Positions 1 through 11,299 of a DNA stretch of 64,000 bases are shown piece by piece (positions within the stretch are counted from its first letter, which is position 1; every line of letters begins with the position of its first letter). A program made the translations under genes and the position numbers. The notes under the pieces are model-generated. The model had not been told where the DNA came from. It searched no databases and saw only the letters and a list, made by a program, of their open reading frames with translations. The DNA comes from Firmicutes bacterium HGW-Firmicutes-9 (lineage in GTDB: Bacteria; Bacillota; Clostridia; Christensenellales; CAG-138). The DNA is taken from assembly GCA_002841395.1 (NCBI GenBank), contig PGZM01000002.1, positions 256,201 to 320,200 of the forward strand, read 5' to 3'.

Positions 1-763
1 CGTAATACTCCTGCATGTTCGTATTGACCGAGATATAATGCAAAGAGCTGTCTTTTAAATAGACCAAATCATAGCTGGAGTTGAGAAACGTTTTATAGAT
101 TGCTTCATTGGTTTTGGCAGACATCTGAGCACTGACGCGGTCGGTGATGTCTTGAAGCGTACCAATCGTTGTTGGATGCTCGCTTTTATTCTGGTCTAAA
201 AGCTGTAATCGAACCTGAATATACCGTTCTGATTCATTTGCATGCAGTATTCGACATTCAAATGATGTGGACTCGCCGCGCGTCAAAGCATCCTTTGCAA
301 GCACATACACGCGATTTCGATCCTCAACATGGAGCAATTTTAATATCTCTTCCGGTTTAGTTGGTAGTGCAGCAGCATCCAGACCCATCACCCGAATTGC
401 TTCATCAGAAAATTGAAACTGCTGCAAACTCGCATCGTAGGAAAAATTCCCGATATGCGCGATACGCTGCGCTTCTTCGAGCGCAACTTCATTTCTTCTG
501 CGTTTGTCGCTTTCGCGCGTTATCTTCCGCAAACTTGAATAAACTAGGAAAAAGATTAAGGCCGCGGTTGCCGTGACAAATCCGAGGCCTTTTGTGACAC
601 TGATGATGAATATTTGCGGACTTTCCGGGAGCATACTCGATAGCGCAAGCTCAGATCCGATAATCCAGGTATATCCGACAAACGCATAGACAGCCGTGAT
701 CAGAAGCGACCTTTTCAAGGCACTCCTGGACTGTTTGGCTTGCGTACTGACGGATTGCTTCAC
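1..763 (-). CDS. PAS-domain membrane sensor protein (3' end outside window)
   Basis: I translated this frame directly: 254 codons with no stop, running off the left edge. The start is GTG at 761-763 with GGAGG 7 nt upstream. Residues about 15-36 and 50-68 are hydrophobic and look like two membrane helices. A PAS fold follows, with the typical entry AQRIAHIGNF (about residue 99) and the PAC-type exit GTLQDITDR (about 208). A second PAS domain begins near residue 222. Such proteins usually end in a GGDEF, EAL or histidine kinase domain, but that part lies outside the window, so the output function is unknown. Confidence 0.85.
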   Translation of the reverse strand, partial: MKQSVSTQAKQSRSALKRSLLITAVYAFVGYTWIIGSELALSSMLPESPQIFIISVTKGLGFVTATAALIFFLVYSSLRKITRESDKRRRNEVALEEAQRIAHIGNFSYDASLQQFQFSDEAIRVMGLDAAALPTKPEEILKLLHVEDRNRVYVLAKDALTRGESTSFECRILHANESERYIQVRLQLLDQNKSEHPTTIGTLQDITDRVSAQMSAKTNEAIYKTFLNSSYDLVYLKDSSLHYISVNTNMQEYY

Positions 764-835
764 TTGGATTTCCTCCGTTGCACGAACAGAATATTGTGTG
801 GTCAAGGATTATCGCATGATCGTAGTCTTAGTACC

Positions 836-864
836 ATCATATAATTTTGTCATATTTTGTGCAA
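836..864 (-). promoter_or_regulatory. Putative sigma-A promoter of the PAS gene
   Basis: On the minus strand TTGCAC (859-864) and TATGAT (836-841) are separated by 17 nt, about 70 bp upstream of the GTG start of the PAS protein. Inferred from consensus only. Confidence 0.45.
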
Positions 865-906
865 TGTAAAATTTTACAATCTTTCCCGAAATTCTATCAA
901 ACGGTA

Positions 907-1122
907 TTATTCTCCGATGAAGGTAAAGCGGGTATATGTCTGTCCGTCCCGCTCTACTGTTTCGTTCCACATTTTTGCGGGACGCACCCAAACGCCGTGC
1001 TCACCGTAAAGGGCGCGGTATACGACCATTGGCTCCAACGTTTCGGAGTGCTTGGCGAGATATAGTACCTCATATTCGTTGCCTTTAAAATGGCGGTATC
1101 GACCGATTTTTATCTCATCCAT
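907..1122 (-). CDS. DUF1653 domain protein
   Basis: A 71-residue protein that matches the DUF1653 family almost end to end, with the characteristic GRYRHFKGNEYEVL opening, the HSETLEPMVVYRALYG core and the WVRP motif. The function of the family is not established. The ATG has a GAGGTG site 5 nt upstream, and the gene begins 18 nt after azlD, so it is probably the last gene of the azlCD transcript. The family call is secure; no role is proposed. Confidence 0.85.
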   Translation of the reverse strand: MDEIKIGRYRHFKGNEYEVLYLAKHSETLEPMVVYRALYGEHGVWVRPAKMWNETVERDGQTYTRFTFIGE

Positions 1123-1140
1123 ACTTTCACCTCAAAATAA

Positions 1141-1485
1141 TTATACTACGAAAACTGCCTGCACCAGAAACATATATAACGCAGTACCGCAACCGATGCT
1201 GAGCAGTACATTCTTGCGCCAAAGATGGATCAGGACGATAAAAGCAATCGAAATCAACTCCGGCAGTCCGTGCGGAAATGCAACAATCGGCACTTCTTTC
1301 AGGCAATAGACGACCAGCAATCCCATCATCACGGGTGGCAGGACATTGCCGAGATATGTGACAACCTGCGGCGGCTTCTTTCCTTCCGGAAAGAGAAAAA
1401 ACGGCGGGAACCGTGTTGCCATTGCTCCAATCGCTACCGCAACGACCGTCAGAACAATTTGAACCGGGGTTAACAAAGGTTGCAT
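1141..1485 (-). CDS. azlD: AzlD family branched-chain amino acid transport subunit
   Basis: A 114-residue, very hydrophobic protein with about four membrane helices, the size and hydropathy of AzlD. AzlD is the small partner of AzlC in two-component exporters for branched-chain amino acids and analogues. Its ATG (GGGAGGAAGAATCT before it) lies inside the 3' end of azlC, a 16-nt overlap that indicates translational coupling. Placement downstream of the ilv/leu genes fits export of excess leucine, isoleucine or valine. The substrate is inferred from family and context. Confidence 0.85.
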   Translation of the reverse strand: MQPLLTPVQIVLTVVAVAIGAMATRFPPFFLFPEGKKPPQVVTYLGNVLPPVMMGLLVVYCLKEVPIVAFPHGLPELISIAFIVLIHLWRKNVLLSIGCGTALYMFLVQAVFVV

Positions 1486-2177
1486 AGATTCTTCCTCCCG
1501 GCAAGAAGCGTGATGAGAATGATAATGAGTGCGGGCAGAACCATATTGCCTGCGCCAAACACGAAACGCGAAATCAGCGCGCAGGCGATGCCGATCAACC
1601 CCAAGATCCAGTTGCCCTTCTTCTTCATTTGTTCTATAAACAGTACGACAAACAGTGCGGTCAGCGCAAAATCGAGCCCTTTCATGTCAAACGGCATTAG
1701 TCCGCCGAGCAGACCGCCCAGGAGCGTGCCGAACACCCAATACAGATAGTCGAGCAGTGAAATGCTTAGGTAAAAGTACTTGGGTTCCACATCCTCCGGC
1801 GGATTGACGGAGGAAACGATGGAGAAGGTTTCGTCACACAGCGTGTAGATCAGAAAGCCTTTCACTTTTCCGAAGCCTTTGTATTTGTCAAGCATGGACA
1901 ATCCATAGAACAAGTGTCTTGCATTGACCAGCAAACTTAAAACCAGCGCCTCAAATGGCTGAAACGCGGTCGAGAGCAGCGTAATTGCGACAAACTGCAT
2001 GCTTCCGCAGAACGCAACTGCGCTCATGAGCACTGACCATTGCGGGCCATACCCTTTCTCCAGCATCAGCATGCCATAGGCAATGCCAAGCACAAGGAAT
2101 CCTGCCAATACGGGCAATGTATGCGGAAACGCCGCGGCGAGCGCGTGCCGGAACTTATGTCGTTTTGTGATCTCCAA
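1470..2177 (-). CDS. azlC: AzlC family branched-chain amino acid exporter
   Basis: A 235-residue integral membrane protein with the AzlC signature near the N-terminus (FPHTLPVLAGFLVLGIAYG), the MQFVAITLLS region and the NARHLFYGLSM segment conserved in the family. It forms the large subunit of AzlCD/BrnFE-type exporters. The start is probably TTG at 2175-2177, preceded by GAGGTG at 7 nt. About 107 bp separate it from the DUF815 gene upstream, so it may share the ilv/leu transcript or have its own weak promoter. The protein family is clear; substrate specificity is inferred from the neighbouring biosynthetic genes. Confidence 0.88.
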   Translation of the reverse strand: MEITKRHKFRHALAAAFPHTLPVLAGFLVLGIAYGMLMLEKGYGPQWSVLMSAVAFCGSMQFVAITLLSTAFQPFEALVLSLLVNARHLFYGLSMLDKYKGFGKVKGFLIYTLCDETFSIVSSVNPPEDVEPKYFYLSISLLDYLYWVFGTLLGGLLGGLMPFDMKGLDFALTALFVVLFIEQMKKKGNWILGLIGIACALISRFVFGAGNMVLPALIIILITLLAGRKNLCNLC

Positions 2178-2284
2178 ATCTTCTCACCTCTTGTTGGATC
2201 ATTCCACAAATATACAAAACAGCCGACGGGTGATCGCCGCCGGTTGCCTTGCTGATGGTTTGTCAGTTGCGCCAGGATTCCGGC

Positions 2285-3556
2285 TCATTCCTCCAGAATC
2301 GAAGCGCCTTTCTGTAGCTGCGCGGCTGCCCATTCAACAAACTGTTTCGCTGCGCGAGGAGATCTTCCTCCCGCACGAATCGCCCATTGAATCGCTCCGC
2401 GATCTAGTTCTTCAAACGAAACCTGCAACACTTTTTCATGCGCTATCGCGCGTACGATCGCAAGGAACTGCGCTTGATCGGGCGCAAAGAAATTTACCGT
2501 TTGATCAAATCGGTCATAAAGGGATAGTTTTTCCTGTTTGGTGTCCCCCGCGTGCACATCGTCCAAATCCACGCTGCGCTCAGAGAACGTTTCTTTCACA
2601 AGATGCCTTCTGTTGCTCGTGGCGTAAATTCGGCAGTTTTCCGGACGCACGACCACGCCGCCTTCCAAAACAGACTTGAGCGCAGAGAATGCTGCGTCGT
2701 CCGTGGAAAACGATAGATCGTCCAGAAACAGGATAAACCGTAACGGAACCTCACGCAGGCGTTCCATGATCGCAGGAAACTGCGGAATCGCGTCCTTGGT
2801 GACTTCGACGATGCGAAGCCCATTGCTGCAATACTCGTTTGCCAGCGCCTTGATTGTGCTGCTTTTGCCCGTTCCCCGATCACCATAGAGCAGCATATTG
2901 CCGCCACCCCGGCCTTCCACAAAATCCTTTGTGTTCGCCGCGACCAATCCTCGTTCGTATTCATACGACTTCAGATCGCTTAGGCGAATCGGATCAGGCT
3001 GTGGTATACCAAGCAAGGCATGATCCCAACGGAACGCGCCGAATTTTGCAAACACACCATAGCCATTCATTCGATAGAACGTCTCCATTGTGGAAATAAC
3101 GTCCTGCGATCCGTCGAATAATCGGCTCGATCCTGCAATGTACTCTGGCATTCGGGAAACCAAACTCGATTCCTGCTCGTTGGCACTTGAAAGGACGCGT
3201 GTGCTCAGCTCTTTAAATGAAATACTTGCAACAGCGCGTAACGCCTCTAGGTCGAACGAAGCGGCATTGCGAAGCGCTATATACCCTTCGCTTCTTCCGC
3301 CTTGCGCAGCCGCACGGGTAAATGCATTGTCGTCGAAACGAATCAACTGCTCCATGTGTGCCGCAAAATAAAACGAACCTGATTCCATAGAAAGCTGCTG
3401 CAGAAATGCGCCGTAGCTTTCCAAGAACAAGGCAAAGGAGCCGCTTTGCGCAGCGCTCAGTACGCGCGCAAAGCGGGCCACCGTTTCATCCTGTAAAAGC
3501 GTACGATAAACCGTCAATGAATTCAGTTGCAGGTTTATCGTGGTCAGATCGTTCAA
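2285..3556 (-). CDS. DUF815 family AAA-type ATPase
   Basis: A 423-residue protein. The N-terminal 190 residues are helical and poorly defined. The C-terminal half is a P-loop ATPase of the DUF815 family, with Walker A GDRGTGKSS near residue 225, Walker B RFILFLDDLSF near 275 and the sensor ATSNRRHLVKE. The family is widespread in bacteria but has no firmly assigned role. The start is TTG with GGGAG 6 nt upstream, and the gene lies 27 nt after ilvC, so it appears to be carried on the branched-chain amino acid transcript. No enzyme of that pathway resembles it, so its presence may be incidental. Confidence 0.85.
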   Translation of the reverse strand: MNDLTTINLQLNSLTVYRTLLQDETVARFARVLSAAQSGSFALFLESYGAFLQQLSMESGSFYFAAHMEQLIRFDDNAFTRAAAQGGRSEGYIALRNAASFDLEALRAVASISFKELSTRVLSSANEQESSLVSRMPEYIAGSSRLFDGSQDVISTMETFYRMNGYGVFAKFGAFRWDHALLGIPQPDPIRLSDLKSYEYERGLVAANTKDFVEGRGGGNMLLYGDRGTGKSSTIKALANEYCSNGLRIVEVTKDAIPQFPAIMERLREVPLRFILFLDDLSFSTDDAAFSALKSVLEGGVVVRPENCRIYATSNRRHLVKETFSERSVDLDDVHAGDTKQEKLSLYDRFDQTVNFFAPDQAQFLAIVRAIAHEKVLQVSFEELDRGAIQWAIRAGGRSPRAAKQFVEWAAAQLQKGASILEE

Positions 3557-3583
3557 GTGTTGCTCCCTTGTTTTGTGCCGTTC

Positions 3584-4609
<1,026 letters not shown>

Positions 4610-4643
4610 TTACGGCGTTCGCCGTGGAACTCCATTGCGTTGA

Positions 4644-5156
4644 TTAATCTTCCTTGACCGCCATCACGTGCGCGTTCTCAATCGCTATCGTACCGGTTCG
4701 CACCGTCTCGCGAATGCCGTAACGCTCCAGCATTTGCTCGAGCCTGCGCACCTGATCGGACGTATCCGCATACTCAACGATTAGCATCTCGTGCGAAACG
4801 TCGATGACCTTTGCGCCGAAGATCTTTGTGATCTGCAGCAGATCCGAACGGTTGTCGCTCGTTGCGTTGACCTTGAGCAGGATCAGTTCACGGTTGATGA
4901 ACTCGCCCTCTGTCAAAATCTTGACCTCGATGACGTCGATCAGCTTGCAGAGCTGCTTTTCGACCTGGTCAAAGATCTCCTCGTCGCCGTCGACCACGAT
5001 CGTCATGCGTGAGATCGCGGGATCGCTCGTTGTGCCGACTGCCAAACTATGGATATTATACGCCCTGCGCGAGAACAAACCAACGACTTTGTACAAGATA
5101 CCCGCGTGGTTTTTCACGAGCACGGACATCGTGAGTTTCATTGATTTCGCTTCCAT
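4644..5156 (-). CDS. ilvN: Acetolactate synthase small (regulatory) subunit
   Basis: A 170-residue protein with an N-terminal ACT domain (LVKNHAGILYKVVGLFSRR, about residues 11-29) and the C-terminal domain of IlvN/IlvH. It confers valine feedback control on the catalytic subunit IlvB. The start at 5156 has AAAGGAG 5 nt upstream and lies 13 nt after leuB. A longer frame reaching back into leuB has no ribosome site. The catalytic partner is six genes upstream, not adjacent, so subunit balance would depend on the long transcript. Confidence 0.93.
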   Translation of the reverse strand: MEAKSMKLTMSVLVKNHAGILYKVVGLFSRRAYNIHSLAVGTTSDPAISRMTIVVDGDEEIFDQVEKQLCKLIDVIEVKILTEGEFINRELILLKVNATSDNRSDLLQITKIFGAKVIDVSHEMLIVEYADTSDQVRRLEQMLERYGIRETVRTGTIAIENAHVMAVKED

Positions 5157-5169
5157 ACGCGCTCCTTTC

Positions 5170-6246
5170 TTATGCCTTTTCAATATAACCGCAGACGATG
5201 TCTCCCATCTGCTGCGTGCCGATTGCGCTCTTTCCTGCCGTGATATCGGCCGTGCGCCAGCCTTCTTCCAGTGTGAGCTGTACCGCGCGCTCGATTGCGT
5301 TTGCCGCTTCCTGCTGGTTTAATGAGTAGCGCAGCAGCATCGCGCAGGAGAGAATGGTCGCAAGCGGGTTCGCGCTGCCTGTACCGGCGATATCTGGTGC
5401 GGAACCGTGAATCGGTTCATACAGACCCAGCGTGCCATCACCCAGCGAGGCGGAGGGCAGCATACCGATGGAACCCGTGATCATGCTCGCTTCATCCGAG
5501 AGGATGTCACCGAACATGTTGCTGGTCACGACCACGTCGAATCTCGCGGGATTACGGACAAGCTGCATGGCTGCGTTATCGACGAGCATGTCGTCATACA
5601 CTACATCGGGATATTCCTTGGCGAGGCGGTGCATTGTCTCGCGCCATAGGCGGGAGCTTTCCAGCACGTTTGCCTTATCGACACTCGTGAGCTTGCTGCC
5701 GCGTTTTCTTGCGGCCTCAAAGCCGATTCTGCCGATGCGCTCGACTTCCATCACGGAGTAACGTTCGGTGTCGTAGGCTTCTTCCCCACGCTCGCCCTTG
5801 CTTCTTCCGCGTTCGCCGAAGTAGATGCCGCCCGTGAGTTCACGTACCATAAGGATATCGAGTCCGTTGGCGACGATCTCCTCCTTGAGCGGGCAAGCGT
5901 CCTTGAGCGGATCAAACAGTACCGCAGGACGCAGGTTTGCGTAGAGACCGAGCGCCGCGCGGATGCCGAGCAAGCCCGCTTCGGGGCGAAGATGCCCAGG
6001 CAGCGTGTCCCATTTCGGGCCGCCTACCGCGCCGAGGAGAACCGCGCTGCTGGCTTTGCAAACGCGAACCGTCTCGTCCGGCAGCGGTACGCCGGTTGCG
6101 TCGATGGCACAACCGCCCATGAGTACATCGTGAAAGCTCAGCGCAAAGCCGAAACGCTTTGCCGCGACGTTGAGCGCCTTGATGGCTTCCCCGACAATCT
6201 CGGGGCCGATGCCATCTCCGCGAATGACCGCAATGTTGTAGTTCAT
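5170..6246 (-). CDS. leuB: 3-isopropylmalate dehydrogenase
   Basis: NAD-dependent oxidative decarboxylation of 3-isopropylmalate to 2-ketoisocaproate. It is 358 residues with the family hallmarks: [11 protein letters not shown] at the N-terminus, GGPKWD, the [15 protein letters not shown] segment, VDKANVL, and the metal/NAD region [16 protein letters not shown] followed by [11 protein letters not shown]. Start ATG at 6246 with AAGGGGG upstream. It sits 12 nt after leuD in the same operon. I see no missing catalytic residue. Confidence 0.95.
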   Translation of the reverse strand: MNYNIAVIRGDGIGPEIVGEAIKALNVAAKRFGFALSFHDVLMGGCAIDATGVPLPDETVRVCKASSAVLLGAVGGPKWDTLPGHLRPEAGLLGIRAALGLYANLRPAVLFDPLKDACPLKEEIVANGLDILMVRELTGGIYFGERGRSKGERGEEAYDTERYSVMEVERIGRIGFEAARKRGSKLTSVDKANVLESSRLWRETMHRLAKEYPDVVYDDMLVDNAAMQLVRNPARFDVVVTSNMFGDILSDEASMITGSIGMLPSASLGDGTLGLYEPIHGSAPDIAGTGSANPLATILSCAMLLRYSLNQQEAANAIERAVQLTLEEGWRTADITAGKSAIGTQQMGDIVCGYIEKA

Positions 6247-6258
6247 ATCAGTTCCCCC

Positions 6259-6750
6259 TTACAGCTTGCCCGCTTTGATGGCGTTCATAAGACCGCCAGC
6301 GGAAATAATGCCCTGAATGAACGGCGGGAAGGGTTCGCCCTGATACGTTTCGTTTTTCGTGAGGTTTGTGATCAAGCCCGTGTCAAAATCGACGCTGACC
6401 TTGTCGCCCGCCGAAATCTTTTCGCTAGCTTCCGGGCATTCTACGATCGGAAGCCCGATGTTGATCGCGTTGCGGTAGAAGATGCGTGCAAACGTCGCCG
6501 CGATAACGCAGGAAATGCCGCTTTCCTTGATCGCGATCGGTGCATGCTCGCGAGAGCTGCCGCAGCCGAAATTCTTGCCGCCAACCATTACATCCCCTGC
6601 CTGCACATTCTTGGCGAACTCTTTGTCGATATCCTCCATGCAGTGCGAAGCCAGTTCTTTGGGGTCGGTGGTGTTGAGATAACGTGCGGGGATGATCACG
6701 TCTGTATCGATGTTGTCGCCATATTTGATGGCGTTGCCTGTTGCCTTCAT
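6259..6750 (-). CDS. leuD: 3-isopropylmalate dehydratase small subunit
   Basis: Small subunit of isopropylmalate isomerase, 163 residues, of the short bacterial/archaeal type. The swivel-domain signature [19 protein letters not shown] is at about residues 54-72. The start is ATG at 6748-6750, which overlaps the leuC stop by 4 nt (ATGA). The open frame extends 62 codons further into leuC but lacks family similarity there. Partner of LeuC in the same transcript. Confidence 0.95.
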   Translation of the reverse strand: MKATGNAIKYGDNIDTDVIIPARYLNTTDPKELASHCMEDIDKEFAKNVQAGDVMVGGKNFGCGSSREHAPIAIKESGISCVIAATFARIFYRNAINIGLPIVECPEASEKISAGDKVSVDFDTGLITNLTKNETYQGEPFPPFIQGIISAGGLMNAIKAGKL

Positions 6751-8021
6751 GCTTTGCCTCCTAATACGGATTCGGGTGTGACGAGTTTGCCTGCGATGGC
6801 GGATGCGGCTGCGACTGCGGGAGAAGCCAAGTACACTTCCGATCCCGTGTGTCCCATGCGACCGACGAAGTTGCGGTTCGTGGTGGCTACCGCGCGCTCG
6901 CCTTTGGCAAGGATGCCCATGTGACCGCCGAGGCACGGCCCGCAGGTGGGCGTGCTGACCGCGCAGCCCGCGTCGATGAATGTCTTGACGAGGCCTTCTT
7001 CCATCGCCTGCAGCATGATCTTCTGCGTGGCAGGGATGACGATGCAGCGTACGCCGTCGTGTACCTGACGGCCTTCAAATATCTTGGCTGCCGCGCGAAG
7101 GTCTTCGATTCTGCCGTTAGTGCAGCTGCCGATGACCGCCTGATCGATGGTGATCTCGCCGACGTCGGAGACGGGTTTCGCGTTTTCCGGCAGATGCGGC
7201 AACGAAACGGTCGGCTCGATGGCGGAAAGATCGATTTCATACGTTGCGGTATATTCCGCGTCGTCGTCTGCTTTATAGATCGTCCAAGGCGCGCAATTGT
7301 GCTCTTTCGCGAACTGTTTGGTTTTTTCGTCGTATTCAAATACGCCGTTCTTCGCGCCCGCTTCGATGGCCATGTTCGCCATGCAGAGACGGTCTTCCAT
7401 CGTGAGGCTCGAAAGACCCTCGCCTGTGAACTCCATGCTCTGATAGAGCGCACCGTCCACGCCGATCATGCCGATGATCTGGAGGATGACGTCCTTGCCG
7501 GATACCCATTCCTTGAGTTTGCCTTTGAGTACAAATCGCATCGCGGTCGGTACCTTCAGCCAGCAGAGGCCTGTCGCCATGCCCGCCGCCATGTCGGTGC
7601 TGCCGACACCAGTGGAAAATGCACCGAGCGCGCCATAGGTGCAGGTATGAGAATCCGCACCGATGATCAGATCGCCGGGCTTGACAAGCCCCATCTCCGG
7701 CAGCAGTGCGTGCTCTACGCCGACCTTGCCGACATCGAAGAAGTTCGTAATCTGGTACTTCTTGGCAAACTCGCGAACGGTCTTGCACTGTTCTGCGGCC
7801 TTGATGTCCTTGTTGGGCGTAAAGTGATCCATGACCAGCGCGATCTTGTCTTTGTCGAATACACTCTCAAGACCCGCTTTTTCAAACTCTACGATCGCAA
7901 CCGGAGAGGTGATATCGTTGCCGAGCACGAGATCGACCTTCGCGCGGATCAACTGCCCTGCGCTTACCTGATCGAGCCCTGCGTGGCTTGCCAGTATTTT
8001 TTGCGTCATTGTCATTCCCAT
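6747..8021 (-). CDS. leuC: 3-isopropylmalate dehydratase large subunit
   Basis: Aconitase-family [4Fe-4S] subunit of isopropylmalate isomerase, 424 residues, matching the short LeuC type that pairs with a short LeuD. Cluster ligands are visible in the [10 protein letters not shown] motif and in [10 protein letters not shown], with [18 protein letters not shown] earlier. I took the ATG at 8021: GGGAGGAG lies 13 nt before it. Two further ATGs within five codons are possible. The open frame continues 13 codons upstream without similarity. Confidence 0.94.
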   Translation of the reverse strand: MGMTMTQKILASHAGLDQVSAGQLIRAKVDLVLGNDITSPVAIVEFEKAGLESVFDKDKIALVMDHFTPNKDIKAAEQCKTVREFAKKYQITNFFDVGKVGVEHALLPEMGLVKPGDLIIGADSHTCTYGALGAFSTGVGSTDMAAGMATGLCWLKVPTAMRFVLKGKLKEWVSGKDVILQIIGMIGVDGALYQSMEFTGEGLSSLTMEDRLCMANMAIEAGAKNGVFEYDEKTKQFAKEHNCAPWTIYKADDDAEYTATYEIDLSAIEPTVSLPHLPENAKPVSDVGEITIDQAVIGSCTNGRIEDLRAAAKIFEGRQVHDGVRCIVIPATQKIMLQAMEEGLVKTFIDAGCAVSTPTCGPCLGGHMGILAKGERAVATTNRNFVGRMGHTGSEVYLASPAVAAASAIAGKLVTPESVLGGKA

Positions 8022-8071
8022 AGTTTGTTTTATGCTCCTCCCGCGTAATATGTTTATCAAATTTACTTCTT

Positions 8072-9598
8072 CTATTGTTCTTCGCGCGACCGATCGTAGA
8101 TCAGGTTATTGATCGCGTTGATGTAAGCAAGAATGCTCGCCTCGATCACGTCGGTGCTGAGACCGTAGCCTTTCGCCGTTGCGCCTTCGCTGCTGATCTT
8201 TACGCTGACTTCGCCCTGTGCGTCGCGTCCTTCTGTGACCGCGCCGATGGAGTATTCCTCCAGCTTGACCGCGCGTCCTACGATCTTGTTGATCGCGTTA
8301 AACGAAGCGTCCACGGGGCCGAACCCGCTTGCAACCTTCTCCGTCCTCGATCCGTCCTCACCTATGAGCGCAATGCTCGAAGTCGGCGTGATCGTGTTGC
8401 CGGTGTTGATGACGTAGCGTTCCAGCGCATAACTCTTCGGAATCTCCTGAGCCAGAATGCTGCGTACCAGCGCTTCGATATCGCGGTCGGACACGGTTTT
8501 CTTCTTGTCCGCCAGCTCCTTAAACTGTTTGAACAGCGTGTTGGAGAGCGCAAAATCGACGTTGTAGCCGAGTTCCTTGACGCGGTCGTTGAACGCGTGT
8601 CTGCCGGATTGCTTGCCGAGAACAATCTTGTTCGTGGTTAAACCTACCGCTTCCGGTTTCATGCTCTCGTAGCTTAGATTTCCCGAAAGCATTCCCGGCG
8701 GAAGTGTGCCGCTCTCCTGCGCAAAGGCGTTTTCGCCGACGATTGCTTTGTTCGGCTGCACTTTGATGCCGGTAATCGTACTGAGTAACCTACTCGTCTT
8801 ATAGATCTGCGCGGTGTCGATCGTCGTATCTGCGCCGTAGTATGCCGAGCGGGCTTTCAACGTCATGACGATCTCTTCCAGCGCGGCGTTTCCCGCGCGC
8901 TCACCAATGCCGTTGATCGTGCACTGCACTTCATCCGCACCAGCCAGAATCGCCGAGAGCGAGTTTGCAACCGCAAGGCCAAGATCGTTGTGACAATGGC
9001 TGGAGAACACCACGTGTTCCGCGCCTTTGACCGAGCCGCGTAGGAAGCGAATCAGGTTGCCGTACTCTTCCGGCGTTGCGTATCCGATGGAATCGGGGAT
9101 GTTGACCACAGTTGCGCCAGCCGCAATCGCCGTTTCAAACACCTTCGCAAGAAACTCCGGATCGCTTCTGGTTGCGTCCTCTGCCGAGAATTCGATATCC
9201 TCGCAGAGCTTCTTTGCGTAGCGAACCATCTGTTCCGTCTGCTCGAGCACTTCTTGCCGGGATTTTTTAAGCCTGTTTTCGAGCAACGTGTCGGATGTTG
9301 GCAACAGCAGATGAATCCGCGGATATCTGGCGTGCCGTAGCGCTTCCCAGGTACTGTCGATATCCTTTGTCAGCGCGCGGGACATGCTGGTTACTTTCGC
9401 TTTGTGAAGCTCTCTTGCAACCGCGCGAACGGAGTTAAAGTCGCTCTGCGAGGCTGAAGCAATGCCCGCTTCGATGACATGTACGCCGAGAAGTTCCAGC
9501 TGGCGTGCCATGTCGATCTTTTCTTTCATGTTCATACTGCACCCAGGGGTCTGCTCGCCGTCCCGCAGGGTCGTATCAAACAGCTGTATCTGCCTCAT
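8072..9598 (-). CDS. leuA: 2-isopropylmalate synthase
   Basis: Condenses acetyl-CoA with 2-ketoisovalerate, the first committed step to leucine. At 508 residues it has the full architecture: a TIM barrel with [16 protein letters not shown] at the N-terminus, the metal-binding [14 protein letters not shown] near residue 200, and a C-terminal LeuA dimer/allosteric domain from about residue 370. ATG at 9598 with GAGAGG 6 nt upstream is preferred over the adjacent TTG. It is distinct from the CimA homologue further upstream in the same operon. Confidence 0.94.
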   Translation of the reverse strand: MRQIQLFDTTLRDGEQTPGCSMNMKEKIDMARQLELLGVHVIEAGIASASQSDFNSVRAVARELHKAKVTSMSRALTKDIDSTWEALRHARYPRIHLLLPTSDTLLENRLKKSRQEVLEQTEQMVRYAKKLCEDIEFSAEDATRSDPEFLAKVFETAIAAGATVVNIPDSIGYATPEEYGNLIRFLRGSVKGAEHVVFSSHCHNDLGLAVANSLSAILAGADEVQCTINGIGERAGNAALEEIVMTLKARSAYYGADTTIDTAQIYKTSRLLSTITGIKVQPNKAIVGENAFAQESGTLPPGMLSGNLSYESMKPEAVGLTTNKIVLGKQSGRHAFNDRVKELGYNVDFALSNTLFKQFKELADKKKTVSDRDIEALVRSILAQEIPKSYALERYVINTGNTITPTSSIALIGEDGSRTEKVASGFGPVDASFNAINKIVGRAVKLEEYSIGAVTEGRDAQGEVSVKISSEGATAKGYGLSTDVIEASILAYINAINNLIYDRSREEQ

Positions 9599-9623
9599 CA
9601 ACAGCCTCTCTTCCTAAAGCAGA

Positions 9624-11282
9624 TTATTTCACAACCGCGCCTTCCGAAGCGGAGGAAACCGCGCGTTCATACCGCGCAAGGTACCCCTTTTTGATCTTCG
9701 GTTCCGGCGGCTGCCAGTTCTTTCTGCGCTCGTTGAGTTCTTCGTCGCTGACGCATACATGAAGCGTACCAGCCGGAATGTCGATTTCGATCGTGTCGCC
9801 ATCCTGAATAAGCGCAATGTTGCCGCCGCGGGCAGCTTCCGGCGATACGTGCCCGATTGCAGCGCCGCGGGAAGCTCCTGAGAAGCGTCCGTCCGTGATG
9901 AGCGCAACCGTGCTGTCGAGTCCCATGCCCGCGATTGCGGACGTCGGCCCCAACATTTCACGCATGCCCGGCCCGCCTTTGGGACCTTCGTAGCGGATGA
10001 CGACGACGTCGCCCGGCTGAATCTGCATGCCGTAGATCGCCTTGATCGCCTGCTCTTCGGAATTAAACACCTTTGCTTTGCCACTATGCACCATCATGCT
10101 GTCGAGTACTGCCGCGCGTTTGACGACGGAGCCGTCCGGCGCGATGTTGCCTTTGAGAATCTGGATGCCGCCTGTCTTGGAGTATGGCTCCTTGCAGGAG
10201 CGGATCACGTTGCCGTTGCGAATCTTTGCGTTTTTGACTGCGTCCGCCATCGGTAAGCCGAGCACGGTCATGGTCGATCCGTCGTAGTAGCCGTTTTGAA
10301 TCAGCTCGTTGACGACCGCCGATACGCCGCCCGCATGATAGAGATCTTCTACATGGTGCGGGCCGGAGGGCGCAAGGCGGCAAAGATTCGGAACCTTGGC
10401 GCTGATCTCGTTGATCAGATCAAGATTCAGCGTAACCCCCGCTTCGCGCGCGATTGCGGTCAGGTGCAGCACGCTGTTGGTGGAGCAACCGAGCGCCATA
10501 TCGACCGCAAGCGCATTGGCAAACGCGGTCTCTGTCAGAATCTGAGAAGGACGGATATCCTTGTTGACCAGTTCTACAATCTGCATACCTGCGTGCTTTG
10601 CGAGACGCAGGCGCTCTGCATATACCGCGGGAATCGTGCCGTTGCCGGGCAGCGCCATGCCGATTGCTTCACTCAAACAGGACATGCTGTTTGCCGTGAA
10701 CATGCCGGAGCAGGAACCGCATCCGGGGCACGCATTGTTTTCGCAAAAATCGAGGTCTTCCTGCGTGGCCTTTCCAGCCTTGAACGCGCCGACCGCTTCA
10801 AACACGCTGTTGAGGTCGAGGTTTTTGCCGCCGCCCTGATAGGAGAGCATCGGACCCGCTGTGACTACGACCGCGGGCAGATCGAGCCGCGCCGCCGCCA
10901 TCAGCATGCCGGGGATGATCTTGTCGCAACCCGGCAGGAAAACCATGCCGTCGAAGCGGTGCGCCTGCGCCATGATTTCGCATTCGTCCGCGATGATCTC
11001 ACGGCTTGCCAGCGAATAGTGCATGCCTTCGTGCCCCATCGCAATGCCGTCGCATACGCCGATGGTACCGAATTCGATCGGCGTGCCGCCCGCCATGCGG
11101 ATGCCCGCCTTGACTGCATCGGAAAGCTGGTCAAGATTGAAGTGTCCGGGTACGATCTCGTTTCTGGGGTTGGCGATACCGATCAGCGGACGATTTAACT
11201 CCTCGTCCGTATATCCCATTGCTTTAAACAGGGAACGATGCGGCGCGCGCTCCGCGTTTTTTGTGACTTCATCGCTGCGCAT
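9624..11282 (-). CDS. ilvD: Dihydroxy-acid dehydratase
   Basis: Iron-sulfur dehydratase that makes the 2-keto acids for valine and isoleucine. It has 552 residues, with the cysteine motifs [11 protein letters not shown] and [17 protein letters not shown] and the C-terminal [15 protein letters not shown] and [10 protein letters not shown] segments. ATG at 11282 follows GGAGG with an 8-nt gap; the GTG two codons earlier is too close to the ribosome site. It lies 17 nt after ilvB. Confidence 0.95.
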   Translation of the reverse strand: MRSDEVTKNAERAPHRSLFKAMGYTDEELNRPLIGIANPRNEIVPGHFNLDQLSDAVKAGIRMAGGTPIEFGTIGVCDGIAMGHEGMHYSLASREIIADECEIMAQAHRFDGMVFLPGCDKIIPGMLMAAARLDLPAVVVTAGPMLSYQGGGKNLDLNSVFEAVGAFKAGKATQEDLDFCENNACPGCGSCSGMFTANSMSCLSEAIGMALPGNGTIPAVYAERLRLAKHAGMQIVELVNKDIRPSQILTETAFANALAVDMALGCSTNSVLHLTAIAREAGVTLNLDLINEISAKVPNLCRLAPSGPHHVEDLYHAGGVSAVVNELIQNGYYDGSTMTVLGLPMADAVKNAKIRNGNVIRSCKEPYSKTGGIQILKGNIAPDGSVVKRAAVLDSMMVHSGKAKVFNSEEQAIKAIYGMQIQPGDVVVIRYEGPKGGPGMREMLGPTSAIAGMGLDSTVALITDGRFSGASRGAAIGHVSPEAARGGNIALIQDGDTIEIDIPAGTLHVCVSDEELNERRKNWQPPEPKIKKGYLARYERAVSSASEGAVVK

Positions 11283-11299
11283 AAACACGTCCTCCTTAC

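Noticed and set aside
1127-1558. A 143-codon open frame overlapping azlD
   Set aside because: It lies in another frame over azlD and the azlC end, with no family features; AzlD in the other frame is clearly real.
6751-6936. Longer N-terminus for leuD
   Set aside because: The extra 62 residues are arginine-rich, antiparallel in style to out-of-frame leuC coding, and precede an ATGA overlap start that matches the family.
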